From NCBI RefSeq assembly GCF_014863545.1, contig NZ_CP062260.1, positions 5,287,501-5,351,500 of the forward strand: a stretch of 64,000 nt of DNA, in the 5' to 3' direction. The notes beneath the pieces are model-generated. The model was not told the DNA's origin, made no database searches, and was given only the letters and a program-made list of their open reading frames with translations. Positions 26,017 to 34,260 of the stretch are shown here, one piece after another (within the stretch, counting starts at the first letter, position 1; the number at the start of each line of letters is the position of its first letter). Source of the DNA: Paenibacillus sp. JNUCC32 (lineage in GTDB: Bacteria; Bacillota; Bacilli; Paenibacillales; Paenibacillaceae). A program made the translations under genes and the position numbers.

Positions 26017-27072
26017 TTACTCCCCCTGCTTTTTATTTGCCGCGCGACGCAGCTTCAATTTACGGTACAGACGCTCGATCAAAATGCTGGTTGCCGCAAA
26101 ATAGATAATGATGGCGATAATCGAATCGGCGATTTCCGGCGGAATCTCCGTCATAGCATTCATAAAACCTCTGCCCGAGTAGAGAATCCCGAAGAACAGG
26201 GCCGACACCAAAACACCGATAGGTGCGTTGATTCCAAGCAGGGCTACGGCAATGCCGTCAAAGCCTTGGCTCGGCAGCACGCCGATCTGCATGCTGGAGG
26301 CATTCCCCGCATACTGTGCAACACCCGCGAGGCCCGCGAGGCCGCCGGAGATGAACATGGACAGCACGATGCTGCGTTTAACGGCGATCCCCGCATATTC
26401 GGAAGCGTGCCGGTTGAATCCAACCGCTTTCAATTCGTATCCGAGCGTTGTTTTGTTAATAAGGAAAGCGACGACCAGAACGGCGATCACCGCGATAAAA
26501 AAGCCCAGATTGACATAAGAACCTTGGAACATATCGGTGAGCCACTGCTGATGCAGCATGGCTTCCGGCGGAAGCTGGCGCGATTCCGTCTCGAGGCTCG
26601 CCCCTTTGAAGTAACCCGGAATGACATAATAAACGGTCCAGTAGGCCGTCCAGTTCATCATGATCGTGGACACGACCTCATGCACGTTATATTTAGCCTT
26701 CAAGAAACCGGGAACCACCGCCCATAGTGCGCCGCCGATGAACCCGACCAGCACCATGACCAACAGGAGCAGGGCCCGCGGCAGATCAAGTGAAAGGCCG
26801 ACAGCCGTTGCGCAGAACCCGCCGATCAGCATTTGGCCCGCAGCACCGATATTGAACAGCCCGGTACGGAAGGCAAAAGCCACGGACAAACCGGTCAAAA
26901 TAAGCGGAGTCGCCGTCGCCAGCGTATTACCGATCCGCTCGGGATTTTTAAGCCCGCCTTGGAGGAGATACTTATATCCTTCTACCGGATTATGCCCGGT
27001 CAGCGCCATAAGCAGTGCCCCCGCGATGAGTCCGAACAGGACGGCAAGCAACGATTTTACGCTGTTATTCAT
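26017..27072 (-). CDS. nupP: Nucleoside ABC transporter permease, NupP type
   Basis: 351 residues, multi-helix inner-membrane permease. The N-terminal half has LLAVLFGLIAGALLMALTGHNP and LTGLSVAFAFRTGLFNIGAAGQ. The later stretch AVGFNRHASEYAGIAVKRSIVL is the typical cytoplasmic coupling loop of this family. It pairs with NupQ and the NupO ATPase. Its start overlaps the end of the nupO gene by eight bases, so translation is coupled. Order and sizes match the B. subtilis nupO-nupP-nupQ genes. Confidence 0.92.
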   Translation of the reverse strand: MNNSVKSLLAVLFGLIAGALLMALTGHNPVEGYKYLLQGGLKNPERIGNTLATATPLILTGLSVAFAFRTGLFNIGAAGQMLIGGFCATAVGLSLDLPRALLLLVMVLVGFIGGALWAVVPGFLKAKYNVHEVVSTIMMNWTAYWTVYYVIPGYFKGASLETESRQLPPEAMLHQQWLTDMFQGSYVNLGFFIAVIAVLVVAFLINKTTLGYELKAVGFNRHASEYAGIAVKRSIVLSMFISGGLAGLAGVAQYAGNASSMQIGVLPSQGFDGIAVALLGINAPIGVLVSALFFGILYSGRGFMNAMTEIPPEIADSIIAIIIYFAATSILIERLYRKLKLRRAANKKQGE

Positions 27073-28597
27073 GTGGTGCCTCCTCTTTTTGATACCCGGC
27101 CATCATCAGTCCGAGCTCTTTTTCGTTCGTTTCGGAGGTTTTTACGATTCCTACCAGTTCACCGTTATTGATAACGGCAATGCGGTCCGACAGATTCAGC
27201 ACTTCATCAAGCTCCAGGGAAACCAGCAGAACGGCTTTCCCCTTGTCCCGCTGCTCGATCAGACGACGGTGAATATATTCAATCGAGCCTACGTCAAGGC
27301 CCCGGGTCGGCTGAACGGCAATAAGCAGATCCGGATCGCGCTCTACCTCGCGGCCGATGATTGCTTTTTGCTGGTTACCGCCGGACATCGAACGCACGAT
27401 CGACCGGCCGCCCGTTCCGGAACGCACATCAAAGCTCTGAATGATATGCTCCGCATGCTTGCGGATCGCTGCCGGCTGCAGCAGCCCGTTCTTGGAATAC
27501 GGTGGGCGGTTATACACCTCAAGGATCAAATTCTCTTCAATCGTATAATCCAGCACGAGGCCCCTCTTCTGGCGGTCCTCCGGAATGTGGCCGATTCCGC
27601 TCTCATTACGCTGACGGACAGATAGACCGTTGAGCGTTTTTCCATTCAAGCTCACCGTTCCGCTCTCCGCTTGACGCAAGCCGGTAATGGCTTCTATCAG
27701 TTCCGATTGACCATTACCGTCCACGCCGGCAATGCCCACGATCTCACCGGCATGCAGATCCAAGCTAAATCCTTTGAGTGCTTCGACTTTTTTACTGTTT
27801 TTTACCGTAAGTGACTGGATCTGAAGAACGGCTTTGCCAGGGTTACTCTCCTGCTTATCCACCTTAAAGGAAACGCTGCGGCCTACCATCATTTCGGCCA
27901 TCGCTTCGCGGCTCGTATCGGCTACGTCAACGGTGCCGATTGTTTTCCCCCGGCGAATGACGGTGCAGCGGTCCGCAACCGCTTTAATTTCTTTCAATTT
28001 ATGCGTGATCAGAATGATGGATTTGCCTTCGTTGACCAGGTTCTTCATAATGCCCTGTAAATCTTCGATTTCCTGAGGGGTCAGCACCGCCGTGGGCTCG
28101 TCAAATATGAGTACTTCCGCATCACGGTACAGCATTTTGAGAATTTCCACGCGCTGCTGCATCCCTACCGAGATATCCTCGATTTTGGCATAGGGGTCTA
28201 CGTTGAGCCCGTATCGTTTGGACAGCTCCTCGACCCGCTTGGCTGCGGATCTCACGTCTAAACCAAAGTAATACTTGCGCGTCTCGCTGCCGAGAATAAT
28301 ATTCTCGGTCACGGTAAACGGCTCGACTAATTTAAAATGCTGATGGACCATCCCGATTCCGAGTTTGTTCGCGACGTTCGGATTCGAAATCCGCACGTCC
28401 TTGCCGTTGACTTTGATCACGCCACGGTCAGGCTGGTACATGCCAAACAGGATGCTCATCAGGGTCGACTTCCCGGCACCGTTCTCGCCGAGCAGCGCGT
28501 GAATCTCGCCCTTCTTTAGTTGAATCGTGATATCGTCATTGGCCACGATCCCCGGAAATTCCTTGCGGATGCCCACCATCTCGACAACATAGTCCAT
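27065..28597 (-). CDS. nupO: Nucleoside ABC transporter ATP-binding protein, NupO type
   Basis: 510 residues with two fused ABC domains, as in ribose/nucleoside (RbsA-like) ATPases. The first domain has Walker A LLGENGAGKST near residue 36, signature VGMQQR and Walker B EVLIFDEPTAVLTP. The second has a relaxed Walker A GVDGNGQSE and the signature MSGGNQQKAI, a usual degeneracy in this family. It powers import by NupP and NupQ of the nucleoside captured by the BMP-type lipoprotein. GAAGGAGAGG lies ten bases before ATG 28597. The lipoprotein gene upstream is separated by 383 bases with a terminator, so the ATPase may be transcribed by read-through or from its own promoter. Confidence 0.93.
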   Translation of the reverse strand: MDYVVEMVGIRKEFPGIVANDDITIQLKKGEIHALLGENGAGKSTLMSILFGMYQPDRGVIKVNGKDVRISNPNVANKLGIGMVHQHFKLVEPFTVTENIILGSETRKYYFGLDVRSAAKRVEELSKRYGLNVDPYAKIEDISVGMQQRVEILKMLYRDAEVLIFDEPTAVLTPQEIEDLQGIMKNLVNEGKSIILITHKLKEIKAVADRCTVIRRGKTIGTVDVADTSREAMAEMMVGRSVSFKVDKQESNPGKAVLQIQSLTVKNSKKVEALKGFSLDLHAGEIVGIAGVDGNGQSELIEAITGLRQAESGTVSLNGKTLNGLSVRQRNESGIGHIPEDRQKRGLVLDYTIEENLILEVYNRPPYSKNGLLQPAAIRKHAEHIIQSFDVRSGTGGRSIVRSMSGGNQQKAIIGREVERDPDLLIAVQPTRGLDVGSIEYIHRRLIEQRDKGKAVLLVSLELDEVLNLSDRIAVINNGELVGIVKTSETNEKELGLMMAGYQKEEAPHE

Positions 28598-28980
28598 GGT
28601 TTTGGGTCCTCTCCTTCTTTTTTGTTGGATATCTTCCTGTTCATCATTAACCGCTAAAAAACGCGGATCGACTCACTTCCAAACAGCCAGAACGCAGTTC
28701 GATAGAGATCATTCTACATTCAATATCAGGGTGCAATCGCTTGCGCCAGTGATACGGTCTGATACCTAAAATAGCCCCACAAAGTGGAGCCTATGCTTCG
28801 ATGCTTGTTGCAAATACTTTGCGGGGGCCCCAAAACATATACATGCGATTACAGAATTGCTTACGCTTCGCTGAAATAATACCTTAAAAAAAGACGGAGG
28901 GAATCCGTCTTTTTTCATGCGGTATCGCTGCTTTTCAAGTAAGCCTATCCACGCTCCGCAGATAATCTTAGTGTCTTGAA
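28598..28980. other. Gap between nupN and nupO with inverted repeat
   Basis: 383 bases without a supported gene. It contains the nupN terminator and an imperfect inverted repeat (CCCCACAAAGT at 28775-28785 and ACTTTGCGGGG at 28816-28826, one mismatch) followed by the palindrome GGGGGCCCC. The repeat may be a dispersed intergenic element or a structured leader for nupO. No promoter is clear. Confidence 0.4.
28886..28915. terminator. Intrinsic terminator after nupN
   Basis: Stem GACGGA / TCCGTC flanked by A-run and T-run, so it can work on both strands. It lies 66 bases after the nupN stop and would lower transcription into nupOPQ. Confidence 0.85.
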
Positions 28981-30090
28981 TTATTTAATCAATTCGCCTT
29001 GCTCTGCGGCTACTTTAATTTCGCCGGCTTTAATCTTCCCAAACACTTCGTCTACTTGCTTCAGAACGTCCTCGCTCAAGTTCGGGTTATTCTCAGGAAG
29101 TCCGACGCCATCATTGGTCGCATCCAGAGTAAGCGTCTGTCCGCCCGGGAATTTGCCTTCTATTTCAGCTTTGATCATATCGTAAGCCGCATGGTCGATT
29201 TTCTTGACAGCCGAAGTCAGGACAACCGACTTGTCGCCTTCGTAAACGCCGTCTTGATACTGGTCAACGTCGACGCCGACGATCCAAACTTCGGATCCCT
29301 GCTGCACACGAGTCTTCGCTTCGTTAATAGCTCCGACGCCAACGCCGCCTGCTGCTGCAAAAATAACATTTACGCCGCGGTCATACATCTGTGCCGCCAA
29401 TTGGCTGCCTGCTGCAGTGTCGTCAAAGGTTCCTTGGTATACAACGTTTTCTTTGTTAATCACCAGTTTCGTACCGAGATTCTCGTTAGCATAAGCTACA
29501 CCCTGCTGAAAGCCCCAGTTGAACTTCTGTACAGGCGGAATTTCCATGCCGCCGATAAAGCCTGCTTGTCCATCCTTCACATGAAGCGCTGTTGCTACGC
29601 CAGCCAGGAAGCCGGACTCCTGCTCTGCGAAGAAGATGGATACGGTATTTTCCTTAACGACTGGATCGGCGTCAGCTGTAGGGCGTGGTGATCCATCGAT
29701 AATAACGAATTTAGCGTCTGTGTACTTTTCCTGTGCTTTAAACACAGCTGTCTCGAATTTGAAGCCTGGCGTTACGATGAATTTAAATCCGGCATCGTAA
29801 AGGTTTACAATTTCCTTCGAATAGTCAGCCTCTGTCTGTCCAGCTGGCTTCAGGTATTTATGCTCCATTTTGAAGTCCTCGTTCGCCTTCACGATACCTT
29901 CGTATGTGCCTTGGTTAAACGACTTGTCATCGATGGTTCCCGCATCCGTAACCATCCCTACCTTGAAGTTTGCCTTAGGTGCGTCGCCGCCTGCGCCGCC
30001 GCTTGGCTCTGACGCCGGTTTGTCGCCGCAGCCTGCCAGCATTGTGACAGATAACGCCAAACTGATTAAAGATATGACCCCTTTTTTCAT
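28981..30090 (-). CDS. nupN: BMP-family nucleoside-binding lipoprotein, NupN type
   Basis: 369 residues. Lipoprotein signal MKKGVISLISLALSVTMLAG followed by the lipobox Cys. The binding fold begins FKVGMVTDAGTIDDKSFNQG, characteristic of the BMP (TmpC/PnrA) family of purine nucleoside receptors. Later family stretches include GFIGGMEIPPVQKFNWGFQQ and VIFAAAGGVGVGAINEAK. It is lipid-anchored outside the membrane and passes nucleosides to NupP/NupQ. AGGAGG lies ten bases before ATG 30090. It is followed by a terminator, which would leave the receptor in excess over the membrane parts. Confidence 0.93.
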   Translation of the reverse strand: MKKGVISLISLALSVTMLAGCGDKPASEPSGGAGGDAPKANFKVGMVTDAGTIDDKSFNQGTYEGIVKANEDFKMEHKYLKPAGQTEADYSKEIVNLYDAGFKFIVTPGFKFETAVFKAQEKYTDAKFVIIDGSPRPTADADPVVKENTVSIFFAEQESGFLAGVATALHVKDGQAGFIGGMEIPPVQKFNWGFQQGVAYANENLGTKLVINKENVVYQGTFDDTAAGSQLAAQMYDRGVNVIFAAAGGVGVGAINEAKTRVQQGSEVWIVGVDVDQYQDGVYEGDKSVVLTSAVKKIDHAAYDMIKAEIEGKFPGGQTLTLDATNDGVGLPENNPNLSEDVLKQVDEVFGKIKAGEIKVAAEQGELIK

Positions 30091-30457
30091 TAAGGATAAC
30101 CCTCCTAGGTATATATGCCCGAATACTAGATTCGCGCTATTTACAATATATTAATAAAAGTGACCCTTTTCAACATAAATTTGGGTGAATCTGTCAAACT
30201 GCATCTGTGCCGCGGTGAAACGTTTAAGACATGTTTTATTCCAATTCTAGTAGAGATAGGGAGAGATAATTTTCGCATCGTTGATTTGACGGTTTTTATA
30301 GATAACACGGGGATTACAGGCGGTGTGATACGAAGCGTGGACAGGGATTCAGACCCTTTGATTTGGTAAAAAATAAATACGCTTTACGAAAAGAAAGCAC
30401 CTCGGCAAGGTGCTTATAAACATGCTGTTCATTCAATGAATGGCTGTGAATGATTAT
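30091..30457. other. Intergenic region upstream of nupN
   Basis: 367 bases holding the nupN promoter region (AT-rich, about 30100-30170, no box exact enough to name) and the terminator of the next small gene. A 69-codon frame on the plus strand from GTG 30160 has no ribosome site and is not supported. I see no purine riboswitch. Confidence 0.4.
30395..30415 (-). terminator. Intrinsic terminator of the small membrane protein gene
   Basis: Stem AAGCACCT / AGGTGCTT with a short loop, followed on the minus strand by TTCTTTT. It is 43 bases after the stop at 30458. Confidence 0.75.
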
Positions 30458-30646
30458 TCACTTGCGACGGATTTTCATCATGCGGTTATATGTAATGAAT
30501 GCGGCAATAATCATCGCGATAAAACCCAGATTGCTCGCCGACTCCGGCGACATGCCAAACACGCCCGCCAAACTCGTAACCAAGTTATTCGTAAGCAGCG
30601 CCACCGCAATCAGCATGACCGGACGCCACACGCTGTACCTTTTCAT
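30458..30646 (-). CDS. Small two-helix membrane protein, unknown function
   Basis: 62 residues. It has two predicted membrane helices (WRPVMLIAVALLTNNLVTSL and NLGFIAMIIAAFITYN) and a basic C-terminus (MMKIRRK) likely facing the cytoplasm. The start is ATG 30646, eight bases after GGGGGTG; an upstream in-frame ATG at 30679 lacks a site. A TATAAT box lies at 30725-30730 on the minus strand, and the gene has its own terminator, so it is probably monocistronic. I do not recognise a family. Confidence 0.7.
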   Translation of the reverse strand: MKRYSVWRPVMLIAVALLTNNLVTSLAGVFGMSPESASNLGFIAMIIAAFITYNRMMKIRRK

Positions 30647-31057
30647 CCTCGCAACACCCCCAGGCAGTTTCGAAACCATTCAAACACAAACCACTTAAGT
30701 CGCTTAGCTTCATCTATTAGATGCATTATACCATGAATAAGTATGCGTTTACATTAATCTTAACCTGCGCAGTGTGAATTTTTCGGATAGCCCGCAATTT
30801 CTTCATTGATGAGACGGTTCATAAACATCGTGATGCGCCACATATTTTCCATGCGGTCATCAAGACCGATTCAAAAATAAAAGCCATGGACGCAGCGTGG
30901 AAATCACGCTGCGTCCATGGCTTTTTTACGAAACATAAATTAATTATCATGCATTATGCCCCGACAGAAATTATCACGGAATGCCCTCATCCTAAATCAA
31001 CAGCATGGAAATCAGGCCGCATGCCATCGGAATCTGAGCTCGTGCTGGAATAACTCG
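30647..31057. other. Intergenic region with strong terminator
   Basis: 411 bases. It holds the -10 box of the small membrane protein gene and the 21-bp terminator stem of the DUF4855-like gene. A 30-codon minus-strand frame (30760-30852) reads protein-like (MENMWRITMFMNRL...) but has no ribosome site and may be a gene remnant. Confidence 0.4.
30879..30925. terminator. Long-stem intrinsic terminator
   Basis: Perfect 21-base stem starting AAAAGCCATGGACG with a five-base loop and T-runs on both sides. It ends the minus-strand DUF4855-like gene about 130 bases after its stop. The stem is longer than most terminators in this window. Confidence 0.85.
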
Positions 31058-33958
31058 TCAGTCCTTTTTATTGTACTCGAATGAAATCTTAACGGGAGCC
31101 GACATTCCTTCCATAGAGAGATAGGCGTCGCAGGTTCCCTTTAAATTGCCGGTAAGCTTGATCGTGAATTGGAAACTTCCCGTTTCCGTACTGGTCGTCT
31201 GGCCTTCGTACCGAACTTTCCCTTTCGAATCGAGTATTTTCAAATTCACTTGGGACTGGCTGCCGTTCACGACCAGACCGTCGATCGTCAATTTCTTCGC
31301 AGCGGCATCCACCATGGCTCTTGCGCCGTCGATTGTAGTGCCACCCCCCGCATGGCCGTCAACGCCGAGAACTTCGATTTCATCAAGGAAGACCCAGACG
31401 TTGACCGGGAATTCCACTTTAACGTAGCGGGCAGACACTTTATCGGCTCCCGATTCCCCCGGCACACCGTCTGTTATCCCGCTCCAACCCACGAACTCGG
31501 CCGAGGCAGCATCCTGTGCCGGTGGCGGAGTAACGGTTGCCAGCGTGCTCCAGGACTCGCCGTCAGATGAAACGGAAAAAGTGACGTTCTGAGGGAAATA
31601 GATGCCGGGTCCTTGATCCTGAAGAAAATGGGCTCTAATGGCCCCGATCGATTTGTTGCCGCCCAAATCAAATGTGATGGTGCGGCTTCGTTCGTCAGGG
31701 TAGTCGCTTCCCGCATGGGCCTGCCACTGCTCGGTGCGGTAATCCGCCCCGCCGAATCGGCCGTCCGTAAGTTCGTTCCCGGAATCGGGATAGTTGCTGT
31801 TAGGCTGCTGTGAAATTGTATAGCTTTGGCCAAGAACCAGATTGCTGAGTCCCCCTTCGTCAGACCAGGTATGAATGAGAACTCGGGCGTAGGAATCAAG
31901 CACCGTTGCGGCCGGGACCGAAATCAACCCTTGCGCTTGGACGGCCGGGTCGTGAATGTGCGCGAGAAAATCCTGCATATACGTCACGGCTTCCTTCGGC
32001 TTGTTATCGTCCAGAAGAAGTTTGATGGTCTGCAATCGATACGTCAAATCATTACCAAAAGCCGGCTTGATTTCGTTCGATGCGACATAACGCTGTACAA
32101 CCTCCGCCATCGTCTCCGGCGCCGGGCTGCTATCGATGGCGTACGTTCCGTTCAAATACTGGTACAGCCAGTCATACATTAAACGCAAACTTGGATCCTT
32201 GCTTACCCCTAAGTTGTATACTGCATTATTACCTTGATAGTGAGCTCTGAAGCCATTTTGCATCAGACCGGATCTAACGCCGCTGTCCAAGTATTCGACA
32301 AAACGCTGACGAAGTACGGGATCTGTCAGCATTCCGTCATCAAATTCAACTTCGTTCCCCATTCCGTATCGCTTTGCAGTATCCGTAGCATCGTCCAGAC
32401 GGTCGGAATCCATTCCGCCGAAGAAATAGTTAGGCTGAAGCGCCGCGGCATCGAACCCTACGTCTTTCCACATAAACATTTTGTAAGCATAGGAGTGTGG
32501 AATCCAGAAAACCTTCATGTTCATGGCGTGCACTTTATCCGACACCATGCGAGCTATGTCCGGTCCCGATTCGGATATGTCGATTTGTTCCGGCATCCAG
32601 TACATGCCGACAAGCTCAAGATTCGAGTAGTTGGCAGCCTGCCATCTTTGCCGGGTCTGGTCCAGCCACCACTGCACCGCTTTTCCTCTGTTTTCAGACG
32701 CTTTTTCTTTGCCTACGACGGAGTCGTTGAAATTTAAGGAGCCGCTGCCGTCAATGTCGCCAAAATTGGTTAAGGATTCCCCTGGATTCGGAATCATTAA
32801 CACAACCTTGACTTGATGATCGGGCTGTTTCAGCTTGGCCCCAACTTCCTTGGCAGCCTCATTCAACTGCTGCATATCGCCCGTAGCTGCAAATGTTTTA
32901 TCCAAATACCATTTCCAATCGTCCAGGTTCGTTTGTCCCTGACCGAAATCGCGGCCGGCAGGCGAAGCAATCCCGAGATATAGAACGCCGTCATAGAGCC
33001 AATCGACCGGCTCGCCGTCTTTATTTACATAACTGATATTTGGGATAATCCGTTCCTTGTTCCAATCGCCCAAACCATTCGCATATTGTCCGTTATAAAA
33101 CAGATTCAGATTCCGGATCCCGGCCGTAGCTTCCCCCGGCTCCAAAAAACGAGGCTGCTCGGCAGGAACCTTTACCGCCCCTTCAATCTTGCCGTCCATA
33201 CCCATAATTTCGATTTCGTCAATATATTCCCGCTGTGTAGGATGCATATAAAAGGTCACCTTCACATAACGGGCATAAGCCAGCTTGCCATCCGTATTCC
33301 CGCCCTTGATTCCATCCCGGCTGCCATCCCATTCAAAGGTCTCCTGTCTGGGCGGTCCTTCTCCCCACAGAAGCTGCGTAGCGTTATGGGAAAGCAGCCC
33401 CCAATTTTCCTTATCGTCGGAGACATACATCGATACCGACAGCGGCACGAGAATCGAATTCGTAGGAAAATCTTGAAAGAAATTAGCCGTGATCTTTCCA
33501 ATTGACTTTTCCTCACCGAGATCGAACACAACTTCGCGAGCCTTTCCGCGCAGATGTCCTACCCATGCCGGGTCGTTCATATCCAATGCGCCGTATTTTC
33601 CGTCCGTAAGCTTGTATCCGTCATCGGGATGCGAAGCTTCCGGAGCTTCAGACCATTCATACGGAAGACCTGCCGCGAGATTGCGGAATTGCGTCTCCTG
33701 CACAGCCGAAGATACTGCCGCTTGATTTTCGCCTATTGCTTGTGGTACCTGTTCCGCTGCCGGTTCACCAGCATCCGTCAATTGATCTAGATCGACCTGT
33801 GGATTACCCGAATCATTCCCTGCTTCCATCTGGTCTGCACCTGCTGCCTGCAGGACAGTCACATCCGGATCAAGCGATTTCGCCTGAACCGCTGAGAGCG
33901 GAGTCAGTAGTAATACGGCTGCCATTAATCCTGATAACCATTTTTTATTCAAATTCAT
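31058..33958 (-). CDS. Secreted DUF4855-like protein flanked by discoidin-type domains
   Basis: About 966 residues. Signal peptide ending AVQA near residue 27, then a low-complexity acidic stretch to about 85. A discoidin-type (F5/8 C) sandwich lies at about 95-255 (KSIGKITANFFQD, ARYVKVTFYM, YIDEIEIMG). The central domain at about 280-680 has the DUF4855 look (NLFYNGQYANGLGDWNKERI, DGVLYLGIASPAG, YWMPEQID, GNEVEFDDG). A second discoidin-type sandwich is at about 715-865, and a short beta domain ends the protein. The strand-end acidic residues in the central part suggest a TIM-barrel hydrolase, but no activity is established by the sequence. AAGGAG is nine bases before ATG 33958. It is the last gene of the second sugar ABC operon, so it may release that system's substrate outside the cell. 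Confidence 0.82.
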   Translation of the reverse strand: MNLNKKWLSGLMAAVLLLTPLSAVQAKSLDPDVTVLQAAGADQMEAGNDSGNPQVDLDQLTDAGEPAAEQVPQAIGENQAAVSSAVQETQFRNLAAGLPYEWSEAPEASHPDDGYKLTDGKYGALDMNDPAWVGHLRGKAREVVFDLGEEKSIGKITANFFQDFPTNSILVPLSVSMYVSDDKENWGLLSHNATQLLWGEGPPRQETFEWDGSRDGIKGGNTDGKLAYARYVKVTFYMHPTQREYIDEIEIMGMDGKIEGAVKVPAEQPRFLEPGEATAGIRNLNLFYNGQYANGLGDWNKERIIPNISYVNKDGEPVDWLYDGVLYLGIASPAGRDFGQGQTNLDDWKWYLDKTFAATGDMQQLNEAAKEVGAKLKQPDHQVKVVLMIPNPGESLTNFGDIDGSGSLNFNDSVVGKEKASENRGKAVQWWLDQTRQRWQAANYSNLELVGMYWMPEQIDISESGPDIARMVSDKVHAMNMKVFWIPHSYAYKMFMWKDVGFDAAALQPNYFFGGMDSDRLDDATDTAKRYGMGNEVEFDDGMLTDPVLRQRFVEYLDSGVRSGLMQNGFRAHYQGNNAVYNLGVSKDPSLRLMYDWLYQYLNGTYAIDSSPAPETMAEVVQRYVASNEIKPAFGNDLTYRLQTIKLLLDDNKPKEAVTYMQDFLAHIHDPAVQAQGLISVPAATVLDSYARVLIHTWSDEGGLSNLVLGQSYTISQQPNSNYPDSGNELTDGRFGGADYRTEQWQAHAGSDYPDERSRTITFDLGGNKSIGAIRAHFLQDQGPGIYFPQNVTFSVSSDGESWSTLATVTPPPAQDAASAEFVGWSGITDGVPGESGADKVSARYVKVEFPVNVWVFLDEIEVLGVDGHAGGGTTIDGARAMVDAAAKKLTIDGLVVNGSQSQVNLKILDSKGKVRYEGQTTSTETGSFQFTIKLTGNLKGTCDAYLSMEGMSAPVKISFEYNKKD

Positions 33959-34260
33959 CAAGGCCAGCTCCTTTTCTTTATTCTCGAGTACAGAAATATC
34001 AAAAACTTTAAACCCTTATTTCTGTTCCGGGTGAACGCTAGATTTTAATCCCCCCTTTCCCGAATTCCGCCATAAGCAAGCAGCAAAGCGTATAAGATCG
34101 GCTTCCTCCGGAAAGAGGAAGCCGTTACCGCCGGGCGAAGTTTCCAGTGGCAACGGCAGTAGTACAGCGCAGCCAAACACTCCGCACTTCAAGCGATCTG
34201 AGGTGTGGATAGGCAGTGGATAAGTAAACTTTGGTTTATCCGTGTTCAAGTGATTCTGTT
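33959..34260. other. Gap between binding-protein gene and DUF4855-like gene
   Basis: 302 bases. It contains a hairpin (CGGCTTCCTC at 34099-34108 with GAGGAAGCCG at 34115-34124) without a T-run, and a GGATAA / TTTATCC repeat near 34217-34240. A 77-codon minus-strand frame from TTG 34249 has no ribosome site. The hairpin could be an RNA stability element or part of a dispersed repeat. Confidence 0.4.

Noticed and set aside
28598..30160. Purine riboswitch in front of the nucleoside transporter genes
   Set aside because: I could not find the conserved paired loops of the xpt-type aptamer in either upstream gap.
30160..30369. 69-codon plus-strand frame upstream of nupN
   Set aside because: GTG start without ribosome site, no recognisable motif, and it lies in the promoter region of nupN.
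30760..30852. 30-codon minus-strand frame (MENMWRITMFMNRL...)
   Set aside because: Protein-like but without ribosome site and directly after a terminator; perhaps a gene remnant, not supported as a gene.
34016..34249. 77-codon minus-strand frame between binding-protein and DUF4855-like genes
   Set aside because: TTG start without ribosome site; Pro/Gly-rich readout of a structured intergenic sequence.
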